Source: Dysgonomonas mossii DSM 22836
GTDB lineage: Bacteria > Bacteroidota > Bacteroidia > Bacteroidales > Dysgonomonadaceae
Direction: 5' to 3'
Assembly: GCF_000213575.1 (NCBI RefSeq)
Contig: NZ_GL892014.1
Span: forward strand, 1 to 35,164
DNA length: 35,164 bases
The position numbers and the translations under genes were made by a program. A model generated the notes under the pieces. That model saw nothing but the letters and a program-made list of their open reading frames with translations. It was not told the origin of the DNA and searched no databases. Positions within the stretch are counted from its first letter, which is position 1. Each line of letters starts with the position of its first letter. Shown here one piece after another: positions 30,035-35,164 of the stretch.

Positions 30035-30230
30035 GGCGCTTGTCTTTAGTTGATTTATATATAAGTCCTACAGAATCTAAATCTTCTTCCGTTACTCCGA
30101 TCTTCCCTTTATCCTGATCTTTACTTATTCTCTTATGGACCTTATCGTTCTCCGCCTCTGATAATAGGTAATTAAAATACAAATATTGTCTACACCAGAC
30201 TGCAATTGCTATATCTTCTTTATTTTTCAT
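30027..30230 (-). CDS. Unknown protein, 67 residues
   Basis: The ATG at 30228-30230 (MKNKEDIAIAVWCRQYLYFN) is preferred. The longer frame from 30356 would overlap the whole of the preceding Cys-rich gene. The product has a helical N-terminus and a charged middle ('ENDKVHKRISKDQDKGKIGV'), ending 'LDSVGLIYKSTKDKRHG'. No family is recognised. It overlaps the next gene by 8 nt and starts 13 bp after the Cys-rich gene. Confidence 0.5.
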   Translation of the reverse strand: MKNKEDIAIAVWCRQYLYFNYLLSEAENDKVHKRISKDQDKGKIGVTEEDLDSVGLIYKSTKDKRHG

Positions 30231-30243
30231 TTTATCAGTTGTT

Positions 30244-30405
30244 TTATTTCTTCCATGATTCATTATTTTTAATATAAGTATCGCAAATATCATCGTTAAA
30301 TTTAGGCTGTTGGTGAAAATCGCACCATACTTCATCTTGATAAGACTTATCTTCAAATTCAGTGCATAGAGAGCATGTCTTACAGCTTGGCTTTACTTCT
30401 ACCAT
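30244..30405 (-). CDS. Small Cys-rich (probable zinc-binding) protein, 53 residues
   Basis: The ATG at 30403-30405 gives MVEVKPSCKTCSLCTEFEDK. It contains C8-x2-C11-x2-C14 and two further Cys ('EVWCDFHQQP', 'DDICDTYI'). The pattern 'CktC..........vwC.f......C..y' is typical of short zinc-binding phage proteins. The upstream in-frame start at 30438 would overlap the preceding gene by 32 nt and is less likely. Binding partner and role are unknown. Confidence 0.6.
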   Translation of the reverse strand: MVEVKPSCKTCSLCTEFEDKSYQDEVWCDFHQQPKFNDDICDTYIKNNESWKK

Positions 30406-30406
30406 G

Positions 30407-30769
30407 TTATTTGTCCTTTTCAATTTTAATAATTGCATACTTCTTGTTAGGGTCTAGTCTCTTTAGTCGTTGTATATCATCCCATCTGTCCTTGGGTGAT
30501 ACTTTATGCAAATAATACAACCTATCGAAGCATCTGCAATATGTTTTTTCATTAGTAAATGAACTTCCTACTATACCATGTATCTGTTGTTCTGTTAGCG
30601 GAGTAACGCCGACTAAAGAATGATTATTAAATCCAGATGTAATGCAATATGAGCTTCTGTACTCATTGATAACCGTCTTGTATGAAAAGCATCCGTTATC
30701 TGATATTTGCACATTACAGGCATCCTCTGGTATCTCTACGGCTATGTGTTTATCTGTTATGTGTATCAT
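30407..30769 (-). CDS. Unknown protein, 120 residues
   Basis: The product starts MIHITDKHIAVEIPEDACNV. It is beta-rich up to residue 50, then has 'PLTEQQIHGIVGSSFTNEKT' and 'DRWDDIQRLKRLDPNKKYAI'. Four Cys are scattered and do not form a clear zinc site. No family is recognised. It overlaps the HEAIH-containing gene by 4 nt (ATGA) and ends 1 bp before the start of the Cys-rich gene. Confidence 0.55.
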   Translation of the reverse strand: MIHITDKHIAVEIPEDACNVQISDNGCFSYKTVINEYRSSYCITSGFNNHSLVGVTPLTEQQIHGIVGSSFTNEKTYCRCFDRLYYLHKVSPKDRWDDIQRLKRLDPNKKYAIIKIEKDK

Positions 30770-31125
30770 AGTTGTTTATTTTTTATAGTTTTAATGAGGC
30801 AGTCAGCTATATATCCCGCTAAATATGCAGAAGTCTCTTTTCCGTTTATTTCATCACCTATCTGGTCTAATAAATAACCAGTAGCGTGAATAGCCTCATG
30901 TGTCACTGTTTTGTGGCTCAATCTACTTTCGTCTGTGAATATTATTAGCACTCCCCAAAGTCCTGTTGATATTTCTTCTACAGGCTCTACAAAATCTCTT
31001 AATGGAACATCTGCGATAGGGTTGCCCGTATAATAATTTCTAAAACGATTAAGGGTGTTATTCCTATCTTCACTTATTTCTACCCATATTGTAAATGGGT
31101 AAATATCATTTGTATAAACCTTCAT
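30766..31125 (-). CDS. Small HExxH zinc-peptidase-like protein
   Basis: The 119-residue protein has H76-E77-A-I-H80 ('VTHEAIHATGYLLDQIGDEI'), with E97 in 'NGKETSAYLAGYI' as a likely third zinc ligand. The pattern HExxH-x16-E is gluzincin-like. A beta region ('GLWGVLIIFTDESRLSHKTV') precedes the helix, as in small M78/ImmA or SprT-like proteases. No membrane segment is found. A similar HEAIH motif occurs in the gene at 1408-1725. ImmA-type proteases cleave phage repressors, which is one possible role here, unproven. Confidence 0.6.
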   Translation of the reverse strand: MKVYTNDIYPFTIWVEISEDRNNTLNRFRNYYTGNPIADVPLRDFVEPVEEISTGLWGVLIIFTDESRLSHKTVTHEAIHATGYLLDQIGDEINGKETSAYLAGYIADCLIKTIKNKQL

Positions 31126-31126
31126 C

Positions 31127-31333
31127 TTATTCCTTGTTTAGTTCGTTGATAAACTCCTTTTTAATCAGCTTATTTGCTTTGACTGTTAGCCATTTCCCAT
31201 CTACCTTAAAATCCAATGACGAACCTTTTTCGTAATCTCGATCTAGCCGATTTTGCCAGATTATCGGAATGAAATTTATCTTTGGAAATGTTATAGATTC
31301 GCCTTTTTCTAATCTCTCAAACTAGTCTTTCAT
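31127..31333 (-). pseudogene. Short gene interrupted by an in-frame TAG at codon 4
   Basis: ATG at 31331-31333 reads Met-Lys-Asp-TAG, then 64 sense codons to TAA at 31127-31129. The continuation begins FERLEKGESITFPKINFIPI and includes 'KVDGKWLTVKANKLIKKEFI'; it has good coding character and no other start codon early on. It fills the gap between YopX and HEAIH genes exactly (1 and 12 bp from them). A single CAG to TAG or TAT/TAC to TAG change would account for it. It is either newly inactivated or needs suppression of the amber codon. Other genes here do end in TAG, so genome-wide recoding is unlikely. Confidence 0.65.
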
Positions 31334-31345
31334 ATTTTCTATTCT

Positions 31346-31768
31346 TTATTTTAGTAATGAGGGGTTGTCGTGAATGTTGCCGATAACAGCCCATTCTTTA
31401 GTCTCTTTGCTATAAAATGAATCTACCGCCGTATAACTTTTTAATCCATCATAACCATACGCATATGATGCAATACCCCATGACGTTTGAAACCACATTA
31501 TCACACCAATTCCGTTATTGTCTTGTATTATATCCCCCTCGTATATTTCTTTTCCGTTCTTGTCGGTTAAGCCTGTGAACTGACCGATTGTTTCGGAAAT
31601 AACAGGAGTATGTGAATAATCAATATATCCGTTTTCATCATAGCTTATATCTGATAATTCTACTATTCCATAGTTGTTTTCATCAATCTGTATAAGACTT
31701 CCATACAACCAACCATTTCCGTAATTATAACCCGATTTAGGTTTTCCTCTGAATATTATCTTTCTCAT
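31346..31768 (-). CDS. YopX-family protein
   Basis: The 140-residue protein begins MRKIIFRGKPKSGYNYGNGW. It has the signature 'IGQFTGLTDKNGKEIYEGDI' and a C-terminus 'EWAVIGNIHDNPSLL', all diagnostic of YopX. It is the third copy in this window, 13 kb from the other two. It shares 35 of 39 bp with the 17953-18369 copy in the signature region. It overlaps the upstream gene by 4 nt. Function of the family is unknown. Confidence 0.88.
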   Translation of the reverse strand: MRKIIFRGKPKSGYNYGNGWLYGSLIQIDENNYGIVELSDISYDENGYIDYSHTPVISETIGQFTGLTDKNGKEIYEGDIIQDNNGIGVIMWFQTSWGIASYAYGYDGLKSYTAVDSFYSKETKEWAVIGNIHDNPSLLK

Positions 31769-32079
31769 TCTATTAAAGTTTTGGCTTTGGTAATAAGTGA
31801 TTTTAAATCATCTATTTCTACGTAATGATTGTTTTCACAATTGTTCGAATTTTCTGCACCGGGTGCGACCCATTCTTCACACTCTTTGATTATCTCTCTC
31901 AACGCCTCCCTTAGTTGGGCGTTCTCGGTGGAAAGAGATTCGGTATATTTCATTAATGTATCTGAAACATATACTTTATCCTTGCACCATAGAGGGCTTA
32001 TGACTAAGTCATTTAGTTTATTCTCGATTAAGAATAGTTGAGCGTTATTTGCCTTTTCTTCTGCTTTATCTTTACTCAT
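31765..32079 (-). CDS. Unknown helical protein, 104 residues
   Basis: The protein starts MSKDKAEEKANNAQLFLIEN and contains 'CKDKVYVSDTLMKYTESLST' followed by a coiled coil 'ENAQLREALREIIKECEEW'. The last part is acidic and ends 'LKSLITKAKTLIE'. Such proteins are common in Bacteroidetes phage small-gene clusters; function is unknown. Its start lies in an ATGA overlap whose flanking sequence AGCCATGAGTAA is shared with two other junctions just upstream. Confidence 0.55.
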   Translation of the reverse strand: MSKDKAEEKANNAQLFLIENKLNDLVISPLWCKDKVYVSDTLMKYTESLSTENAQLREALREIIKECEEWVAPGAENSNNCENNHYVEIDDLKSLITKAKTLIE

Positions 32080-32261
32080 GGCTTAATTTTATTTGTTGAA
32101 TAACTAATGATTAGATTCCGTATGTAGGCAAATTGCTTACCACATCTGCTACAATATGTTTCGCCTTCATTATCTGATAATTCCCATGCGTCCGTATCTT
32201 CATATCCACAATAAGGACAAACTAAATTGTAAGTATATTCGTGATCTATTTCTTTACTCAT
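32076..32261 (-). CDS. Zinc-ribbon protein, 61 residues
   Basis: C15-x2-C18 ('CPYCGYE') and C37-x2-C40 ('CSRCGKQ') form a standard zinc ribbon with 18 residues between. The central 'DTDAWELSDNEGETY' is the 'd..e.......e....C..C...f' pattern seen in many phage ribbons. It starts MSKEID in the repeated ATGAGTAA junction, overlapping the upstream gene by 8 nt and the downstream gene by 4 nt. Nucleic acid or protein binding is likely but undefined. Confidence 0.75.
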   Translation of the reverse strand: MSKEIDHEYTYNLVCPYCGYEDTDAWELSDNEGETYCSRCGKQFAYIRNLIISYSTNKIKP

Positions 32262-32493
32262 GGCTCACTACTGTATCTTTTTCTATTATTGTAATATTGG
32301 TTACTTTAAGGTAATAGAGAGCGTCTATAATCGAGTCCTGCGTTTTGATACGCTTATCTTTACGATCTATCTCCAGACTATCCATGTAGTGTATCTTCTC
32401 TGCTATTTCAAGATTCTTGCGCTCTTGATATAAGAAACAAGATAATATTACTACGATTGGCATTAGGGCTAATATCTTGTATAGGTTACTCAT
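32254..32493 (-). CDS. Single-span membrane protein with helical soluble region (spanin-like layout)
   Basis: The ATG at 32491-32493 (MSNLYKILALMPIVVILSCF) is preferred over one three codons upstream. Residues 5-21 form a membrane helix or uncleaved signal anchor. The remainder is charged helix 'QERKNLEIAEKIHYMDSLEI' with a short beta end. This layout (N-in anchor, then periplasmic coil) would fit an inner-membrane spanin or a small membrane regulator. No partner lipoprotein gene is adjacent. It overlaps both neighbours by 8 nt in ATGAGTAA junctions. Confidence 0.55.
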   Translation of the reverse strand: MSNLYKILALMPIVVILSCFLYQERKNLEIAEKIHYMDSLEIDRKDKRIKTQDSIIDALYYLKVTNITIIEKDTVVSHE

Positions 32494-32656
32494 GGCTAAC
32501 ACTTTTTAATAAGTCTTCATTTATCTTTAAATATTCTGATATCATAAAATGTACTTCATGGATGGTAAACACTTCTAATTTTTCCATCTCTATAAGATTT
32601 TGTATTGATTTTAAGTTATTCCTAACATGGTTTAGAACGTGGTCTTCCTTACTCAT
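32486..32656 (-). CDS. Unknown helical protein, 56 residues
   Basis: An ATG at 32654-32656 opens 56 codons ending in TAA at 32486-32488. The product begins MSKEDHVLNHVRNNLKSIQN and is all helical ('LEVFTIHEVHFMISEYLKIN'). It overlaps both neighbours by 8 nt at ATGAGTAA junctions, the same arrangement as the surrounding real genes, so it is very probably translated. No family is recognised. Confidence 0.6.
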   Translation of the reverse strand: MSKEDHVLNHVRNNLKSIQNLIEMEKLEVFTIHEVHFMISEYLKINEDLLKSVSHE

Positions 32657-32858
32657 CGTCTGCCTCCTTTCCGAGTGCTTCTTCTTCCAATATCCTTTCT
32701 TTTATATAATAAGCGATTGCAGACCCATGTGTTCCTTTGTTATGCTCGCAGTAGTATTCTAATGCCCAAAATATTACATCTTCAACTCTTTCTGGGTGTC
32801 CTTGCTCTTCAAGTTCTTCCAGTATTACTTTTTTAGCTTTTGTTCCTTTAAATTCCAT
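32649..32858 (-). CDS. Unknown acidic helical protein, 69 residues
   Basis: The product begins MEFKGTKAKKVILEELEEQG. It has 'EDVIFWALEYYCEHNKGTHG' and ends 'YYIKERILEEEALGKEADDE', strongly acidic. All-helical architecture is likely. No family or motif is identified. It is the first of the small-gene run that follows the PP-loop gene (18 bp after it). Confidence 0.55.
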   Translation of the reverse strand: MEFKGTKAKKVILEELEEQGHPERVEDVIFWALEYYCEHNKGTHGSAIAYYIKERILEEEALGKEADDE

Positions 32859-32876
32859 TTCTATTTAATTTTTGTT

Positions 32877-33740
32877 TTAAAATTGTAATGATGTTTGTTT
32901 TGATTTAGATGCTTTTTCAAAATAGACTTTTAAATCATCAAGACCGCAAAATCCGTTACATTCGGTTAGTGGTTCTGGCTCCCGACCTTTGAACATTGAA
33001 ATGTCTTTTACATCGGGATAGTCTGGGTGTGGCAATAAGAATACAGGAACATATCCTCCTTTTGCTTTAGCTTCTTTACTCTGGTCTTTACATATGGTTG
33101 CCGGTTCACCTTTCAGATTCGTAAGTTCATGCTCTCTCATAGCCATTCGATAAAATTTATCGTATTCCTCACGCTGTCTTTTCTGCCAATATCCGATACC
33201 TCCCTGAACGCATCCTGTTTTGTCGCAATTGTTATTTTCGTATCCGTTCAAATATGGAGCAGGAAGAACTATACCAGCATCTTCGAGTATCTTAACGCAA
33301 TCTTTTTTTAGCAAACCATAGAGTAAGAGAGGATATATAGCTTTTACTTTTGGGTTGTTGATCGTCATAGAAACGGCTCTATGAGCTTCTTTTAAATCAA
33401 AGCCGAACGCTTGATGCATCCAAGTATTATTTGTTTGCCAATCTTCACGAACTCTACGTTTTAAAACCGTAGAACAGATAGCACCATGAGCGGTGTTTAA
33501 GGATAAATATGTTCGCCAGACACCCTCTATTGATTCAAATTGACTAGATATTGTTTCTATTGGTAGTCCATACCATTTTTCGCAATCTCGTAGAAACCTA
33601 TAAGTATCATCATGTTCGTTCTTAGTGTCTATAAATATAATCCGAACACGATCTTTTCCATATAAATCAATACAGAGCTTACAAGTTACAGCAGAAGTTA
33701 CCCCCCCCGACCACCATGCGATTACATCTTTCCGTTTCAT
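32877..33740 (-). CDS. PP-loop (PAPS reductase / DndC-like) protein
   Basis: The 287-residue protein carries a PP-loop 'SGGVTS' at residues 11-16, then 'VRIIFIDTKNEHDDTYRFL' (the second strand with acidic residues) and 'GAICSTVLKRR' (C89), the PAPS-reductase type CT-x-LK site. Five cysteines (C89, C172, C177, C261, C265) could hold an Fe-S cluster or zinc. Such adenylating enzymes act in sulfur transfer, phosphorothioate-type DNA modification or tRNA thiolation. The codons for Ser-Gly-Gly-Val contain a G8 run (33701-33708), so length changes there would destroy the frame. It is separated from the methyltransferase by two unknown genes. Confidence 0.8.
   Translation of the reverse strand: MKRKDVIAWWSGGVTSAVTCKLCIDLYGKDRVRIIFIDTKNEHDDTYRFLRDCEKWYGLPIETISSQFESIEGVWRTYLSLNTAHGAICSTVLKRRVREDWQTNNTWMHQAFGFDLKEAHRAVSMTINNPKVKAIYPLLLYGLLKKDCVKILEDAGIVLPAPYLNGYENNNCDKTGCVQGGIGYWQKRQREEYDKFYRMAMREHELTNLKGEPATICKDQSKEAKAKGGYVPVFLLPHPDYPDVKDISMFKGREPEPLTECNGFCGLDDLKVYFEKASKSKQTSLQF
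33701..33708 (-). repeat. Poly-G8 tract in the PP-loop codons
   Basis: Eight consecutive G on the minus strand span the last base of Ser11, Gly12, Gly13 and the first base of Val14, i.e. the ATP-binding loop near the 5' end of the gene. Gain or loss of one G would switch the gene off. Confidence 0.8.
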
Positions 33741-34141
33741 TTTATTTTTGTTTCTAAATATTTATCATGCAATTCTTTAATCCTGTATATGTTTGTAGAT
33801 TTTAGTTCAATAGCCTTAATTATAAATTCATTAATCTTATTAATGGTCACAGGAAAGCCGTCATGCAAACTAGAGAAAGACATATAAAGCTGAAAAGGTG
33901 GATAGTTTTCAGGACTCAGAAATATATTGGAATCTATGTATGAATGTTTTAATTCATCAAATTGTTTAAGTGTTATTTCCTCATATTTCAATCCTCTTTT
34001 TACGTTCTGCGGTATTGCTATGAATAATATAGAATCATCTTTATGCACTGTCCTACAATACTCATTTGCCGTGTTTTTTTTAGATACAACCCAATAAGTA
34101 TGATCTGTTTCTAATATCTGTTTTAATAAATCTGATCTCAT
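33737..34141 (-). CDS. Unknown protein, 134 residues
   Basis: The product starts MRSDLLKQILETDHTYWVVS. It has 'CRTVHKDDSILFIAIPQNVK' (beta), 'EEITLKQFDELKHSYIDSNI' and a helical end 'EFIIKAIELKSTNIYRIKEL'. It looks like a small soluble alpha/beta protein, with no Cys/His site. It overlaps the PP-loop gene by 4 nt (ATGA), so the two may be co-translated and act together. No family is recognised. Confidence 0.55.
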   Translation of the reverse strand: MRSDLLKQILETDHTYWVVSKKNTANEYCRTVHKDDSILFIAIPQNVKRGLKYEEITLKQFDELKHSYIDSNIFLSPENYPPFQLYMSFSSLHDGFPVTINKINEFIIKAIELKSTNIYRIKELHDKYLETKIK

Positions 34142-34143
34142 GA

Positions 34144-34659
34144 TTATTTTATTTTTGTTTTGTCTATTGCTAGTCCTTTGTCTATTAAGCCAAATACATC
34201 GAAGTGATGCGAAAAGAGGTATTGAAATACTTCAAATTGATTAATCACATTACGACCTGTGCTCGGTTGATTTTTGTCAAAATAAGACCTGTACCAACCC
34301 TCGCAATTTTCGTTTATTATAAGCTCCTCAAATCCATCCTCGAACGTACATTTGAAGTATGACAGGTTTGTACAACAGCCATCTATCTTATCGACTAATA
34401 CCGTCCCGCTAAGCATCTTCGCCAACTCCACGATCCCAACCATACCGTCTATCTCTGTGTAGAGTGAGGAAAGAGGTCGAAGAAGGGGTTTATATTTTTC
34501 AATATTAAAAAGCACTGAATCGGCAGTCCAATATTGCTCACAATAATCTCTAAAATAATCCTTTGATACTGCTATGTACCCATTGATATTCCTTTCAATG
34601 TGATGCACCATTAATTTATGTGGCAAATAGCCAACTATATGTCTTGGTTCTAGTTTCAT
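34144..34659 (-). CDS. Unknown phage protein, 171 residues
   Basis: The N-terminus MKLEPRHIVGYLPHKLMVHH is followed by 'YKPLLRPLSSLYTEIDGMVG' and a C-terminal 'FQYLFSHHFDVFGLIDKGLA'. These segments ('YKPlLrPLs.L' and 'yLf.hHfDvFgLI..GLAid') recur as a conserved pair in small proteins of Bacteroidetes phages and mobile elements. The function is unknown to me. It lies 11 bp after the methyltransferase gene, with the next gene 2 bp on. Confidence 0.6.
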   Translation of the reverse strand: MKLEPRHIVGYLPHKLMVHHIERNINGYIAVSKDYFRDYCEQYWTADSVLFNIEKYKPLLRPLSSLYTEIDGMVGIVELAKMLSGTVLVDKIDGCCTNLSYFKCTFEDGFEELIINENCEGWYRSYFDKNQPSTGRNVINQFEVFQYLFSHHFDVFGLIDKGLAIDKTKIK

Positions 34660-34670
34660 CTTTCTCTGTT

Positions 34671-35164
34671 TTAAAATAATACGCCTTGCTTGATTTGATT
34701 GTGTGATTCTATTTCAAGTACCTTGTCTAAGATTGCTTTGCCTATAAGAGGATCTACACAATTGCGGAGTAGTTTTTCTTTTTTGGGACAATCATATTTT
34801 GATAGATCAAATCCTAAAAGCTGTTTAGCTTTCTGTTTATTGCCCCCCCCATTAGTACCGTTCATATCCTGATGCTTTATCCTGTTTACCAATGGCGGTA
34901 TCTGGAAGTTAGCCCAGAAGTAATGCCTACCCGATGCTTGAGGTTTTATTAACGGCTCATAGTACGGTTTCACATTCTCAATGCAATACTTACCTTTAAA
35001 AAACTTTTGTAATAATATTATTTCTTGATATAGCGTCATATCTGGATAGCGAACGACACCGATAGAGTTTAGCGTAAAATTGATTATCGAATGCGTAGGA
35101 CACGGAGGTGAACACCAAATAAAATCAAACTCTTGATAATGCTCTAACAGGTATTGATGAGCAT
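34671..35164 (-). CDS. C5 cytosine DNA methyltransferase, C-terminal 163 residues (5' end outside the window)
   Basis: The frame is open to the right window edge, so an ATG at 35037-35039 is internal and not the true start. Visible motifs are the catalytic 'IWCSPPCPTHS' (motif IV, Pro-Cys nucleophile) and 'YCIENVKPYY' (motif VI, ENV). A target-recognition and C-terminal part ends 'LLRNCVDPLIGKAILDKV', which is motif IX/X-like. It would methylate cytosine to protect phage DNA from host restriction. A G8 tract (34843-34850) encodes 'NGGGN' in the region after motif VI. The next genes lie 11 bp away. Confidence 0.8.
   Translation of the reverse strand, partial: AHQYLLEHYQEFDFIWCSPPCPTHSIINFTLNSIGVVRYPDMTLYQEIILLQKFFKGKYCIENVKPYYEPLIKPQASGRHYFWANFQIPPLVNRIKHQDMNGTNGGGNKQKAKQLLGFDLSKYDCPKKEKLLRNCVDPLIGKAILDKVLEIESHNQIKQGVLF
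34843..34850 (-). repeat. Poly-G8 tract in the methyltransferase gene
   Basis: Eight G on the minus strand encode Gly-Gly-Gly in 'NGTNGGGNKQK'. In an AT-rich sequence this is a rare and slippage-prone run; one-base changes would shift the frame in the C-terminal third of the enzyme. Confidence 0.8.

Noticed and set aside
30231-30356. N-terminal extension of the 67-residue gene to an ATG at 30356
   Set aside because: It would overlap most of the Cys-rich gene in another frame and adds a hydrophobic shadow sequence.
1-35164. Alternative genetic code (TAG or TGA reassignment) as in some gut phages
   Set aside because: Genuine genes end with TAG (5124, 20639) and TGA (842, 3276, 11864, 26183), often in tight overlaps, so both act as stops.
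1-35164. CRISPR array, tRNA genes, insertion sequence
   Set aside because: No regularly spaced repeats, cloverleaf-like segments or transposase signatures were seen.

Overview
The window looks like part of a tailed siphophage or prophage of a Bacteroidales host (Bacteroides, Parabacteroides or Dysgonomonas type). Three things point there: strong AT bias, promoters of the Bacteroidetes pattern (TTTG, 19-20 bp, TAnnTTTG), and a lipoprotein with a Cys-Ser-Ser-Asp-Glu-Asn start typical of surface export in this phylum. No integrase, excisionase, endolysin or tRNA was recognised, and both ends cut through genes. Lysogeny is therefore possible but not shown.

Nearly all genes read right to left on the minus strand. 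From the right: a 5'-truncated C5 cytosine methyltransferase, unknown genes, a PP-loop (PAPS reductase type) protein, and a long run of small early or accessory genes (zinc ribbons, YopX, an HExxH protein, a DUF4406-like protein). Then come HNH, XRE and DnaA-type HTH genes (28874-27283), closed by strong terminators. The packaging and head block follows: a regulator-like protein, TerS, TerL, portal, small genes, a minimal kinase-like protein and a MuF/SPP1 gp7-like head protein (27201-20639). After an accessory island come scaffold, head fiber, major capsid, connectors, tail completion, major tail protein, tail chaperones with a probable -1 frameshift, HK97-gp10-like protein, tape measure and tail hub (16740-5124). 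After a second island come a small peptidase-like gene, a Dit-like gene and the start of a tail fiber.

The two islands (about 16864-20634 and 1753-5122) share one plan. Each has a central divergent promoter. A minus arm of small genes ends at a hairpin terminator. A plus arm carries an XRE regulator and ends 1 or 4 bp from the stop codon of a conserved virion gene. The left island encodes a GHKL-like ATPase whose motifs are in permuted order (G1, G2, then N-box) with a degenerate HExxH at its C-terminus. Opposite it lie a TM2-SHOCT membrane protein, a one-span membrane protein and a surface-type lipoprotein. This is the best candidate here for an undescribed system, perhaps superinfection exclusion or host defence.

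Other notable signals: two genes interrupted by a single in-frame stop (TGA at 17107, TAG at 31322); two poly-G8 tracts 1.1 kb apart in the methyltransferase and PP-loop genes; a 164-residue protein retaining a full set of kinase catalytic residues; a perfect 11-bp inverted repeat just before the terminase operon; and repeated identical start/stop junctions in the small-gene run.
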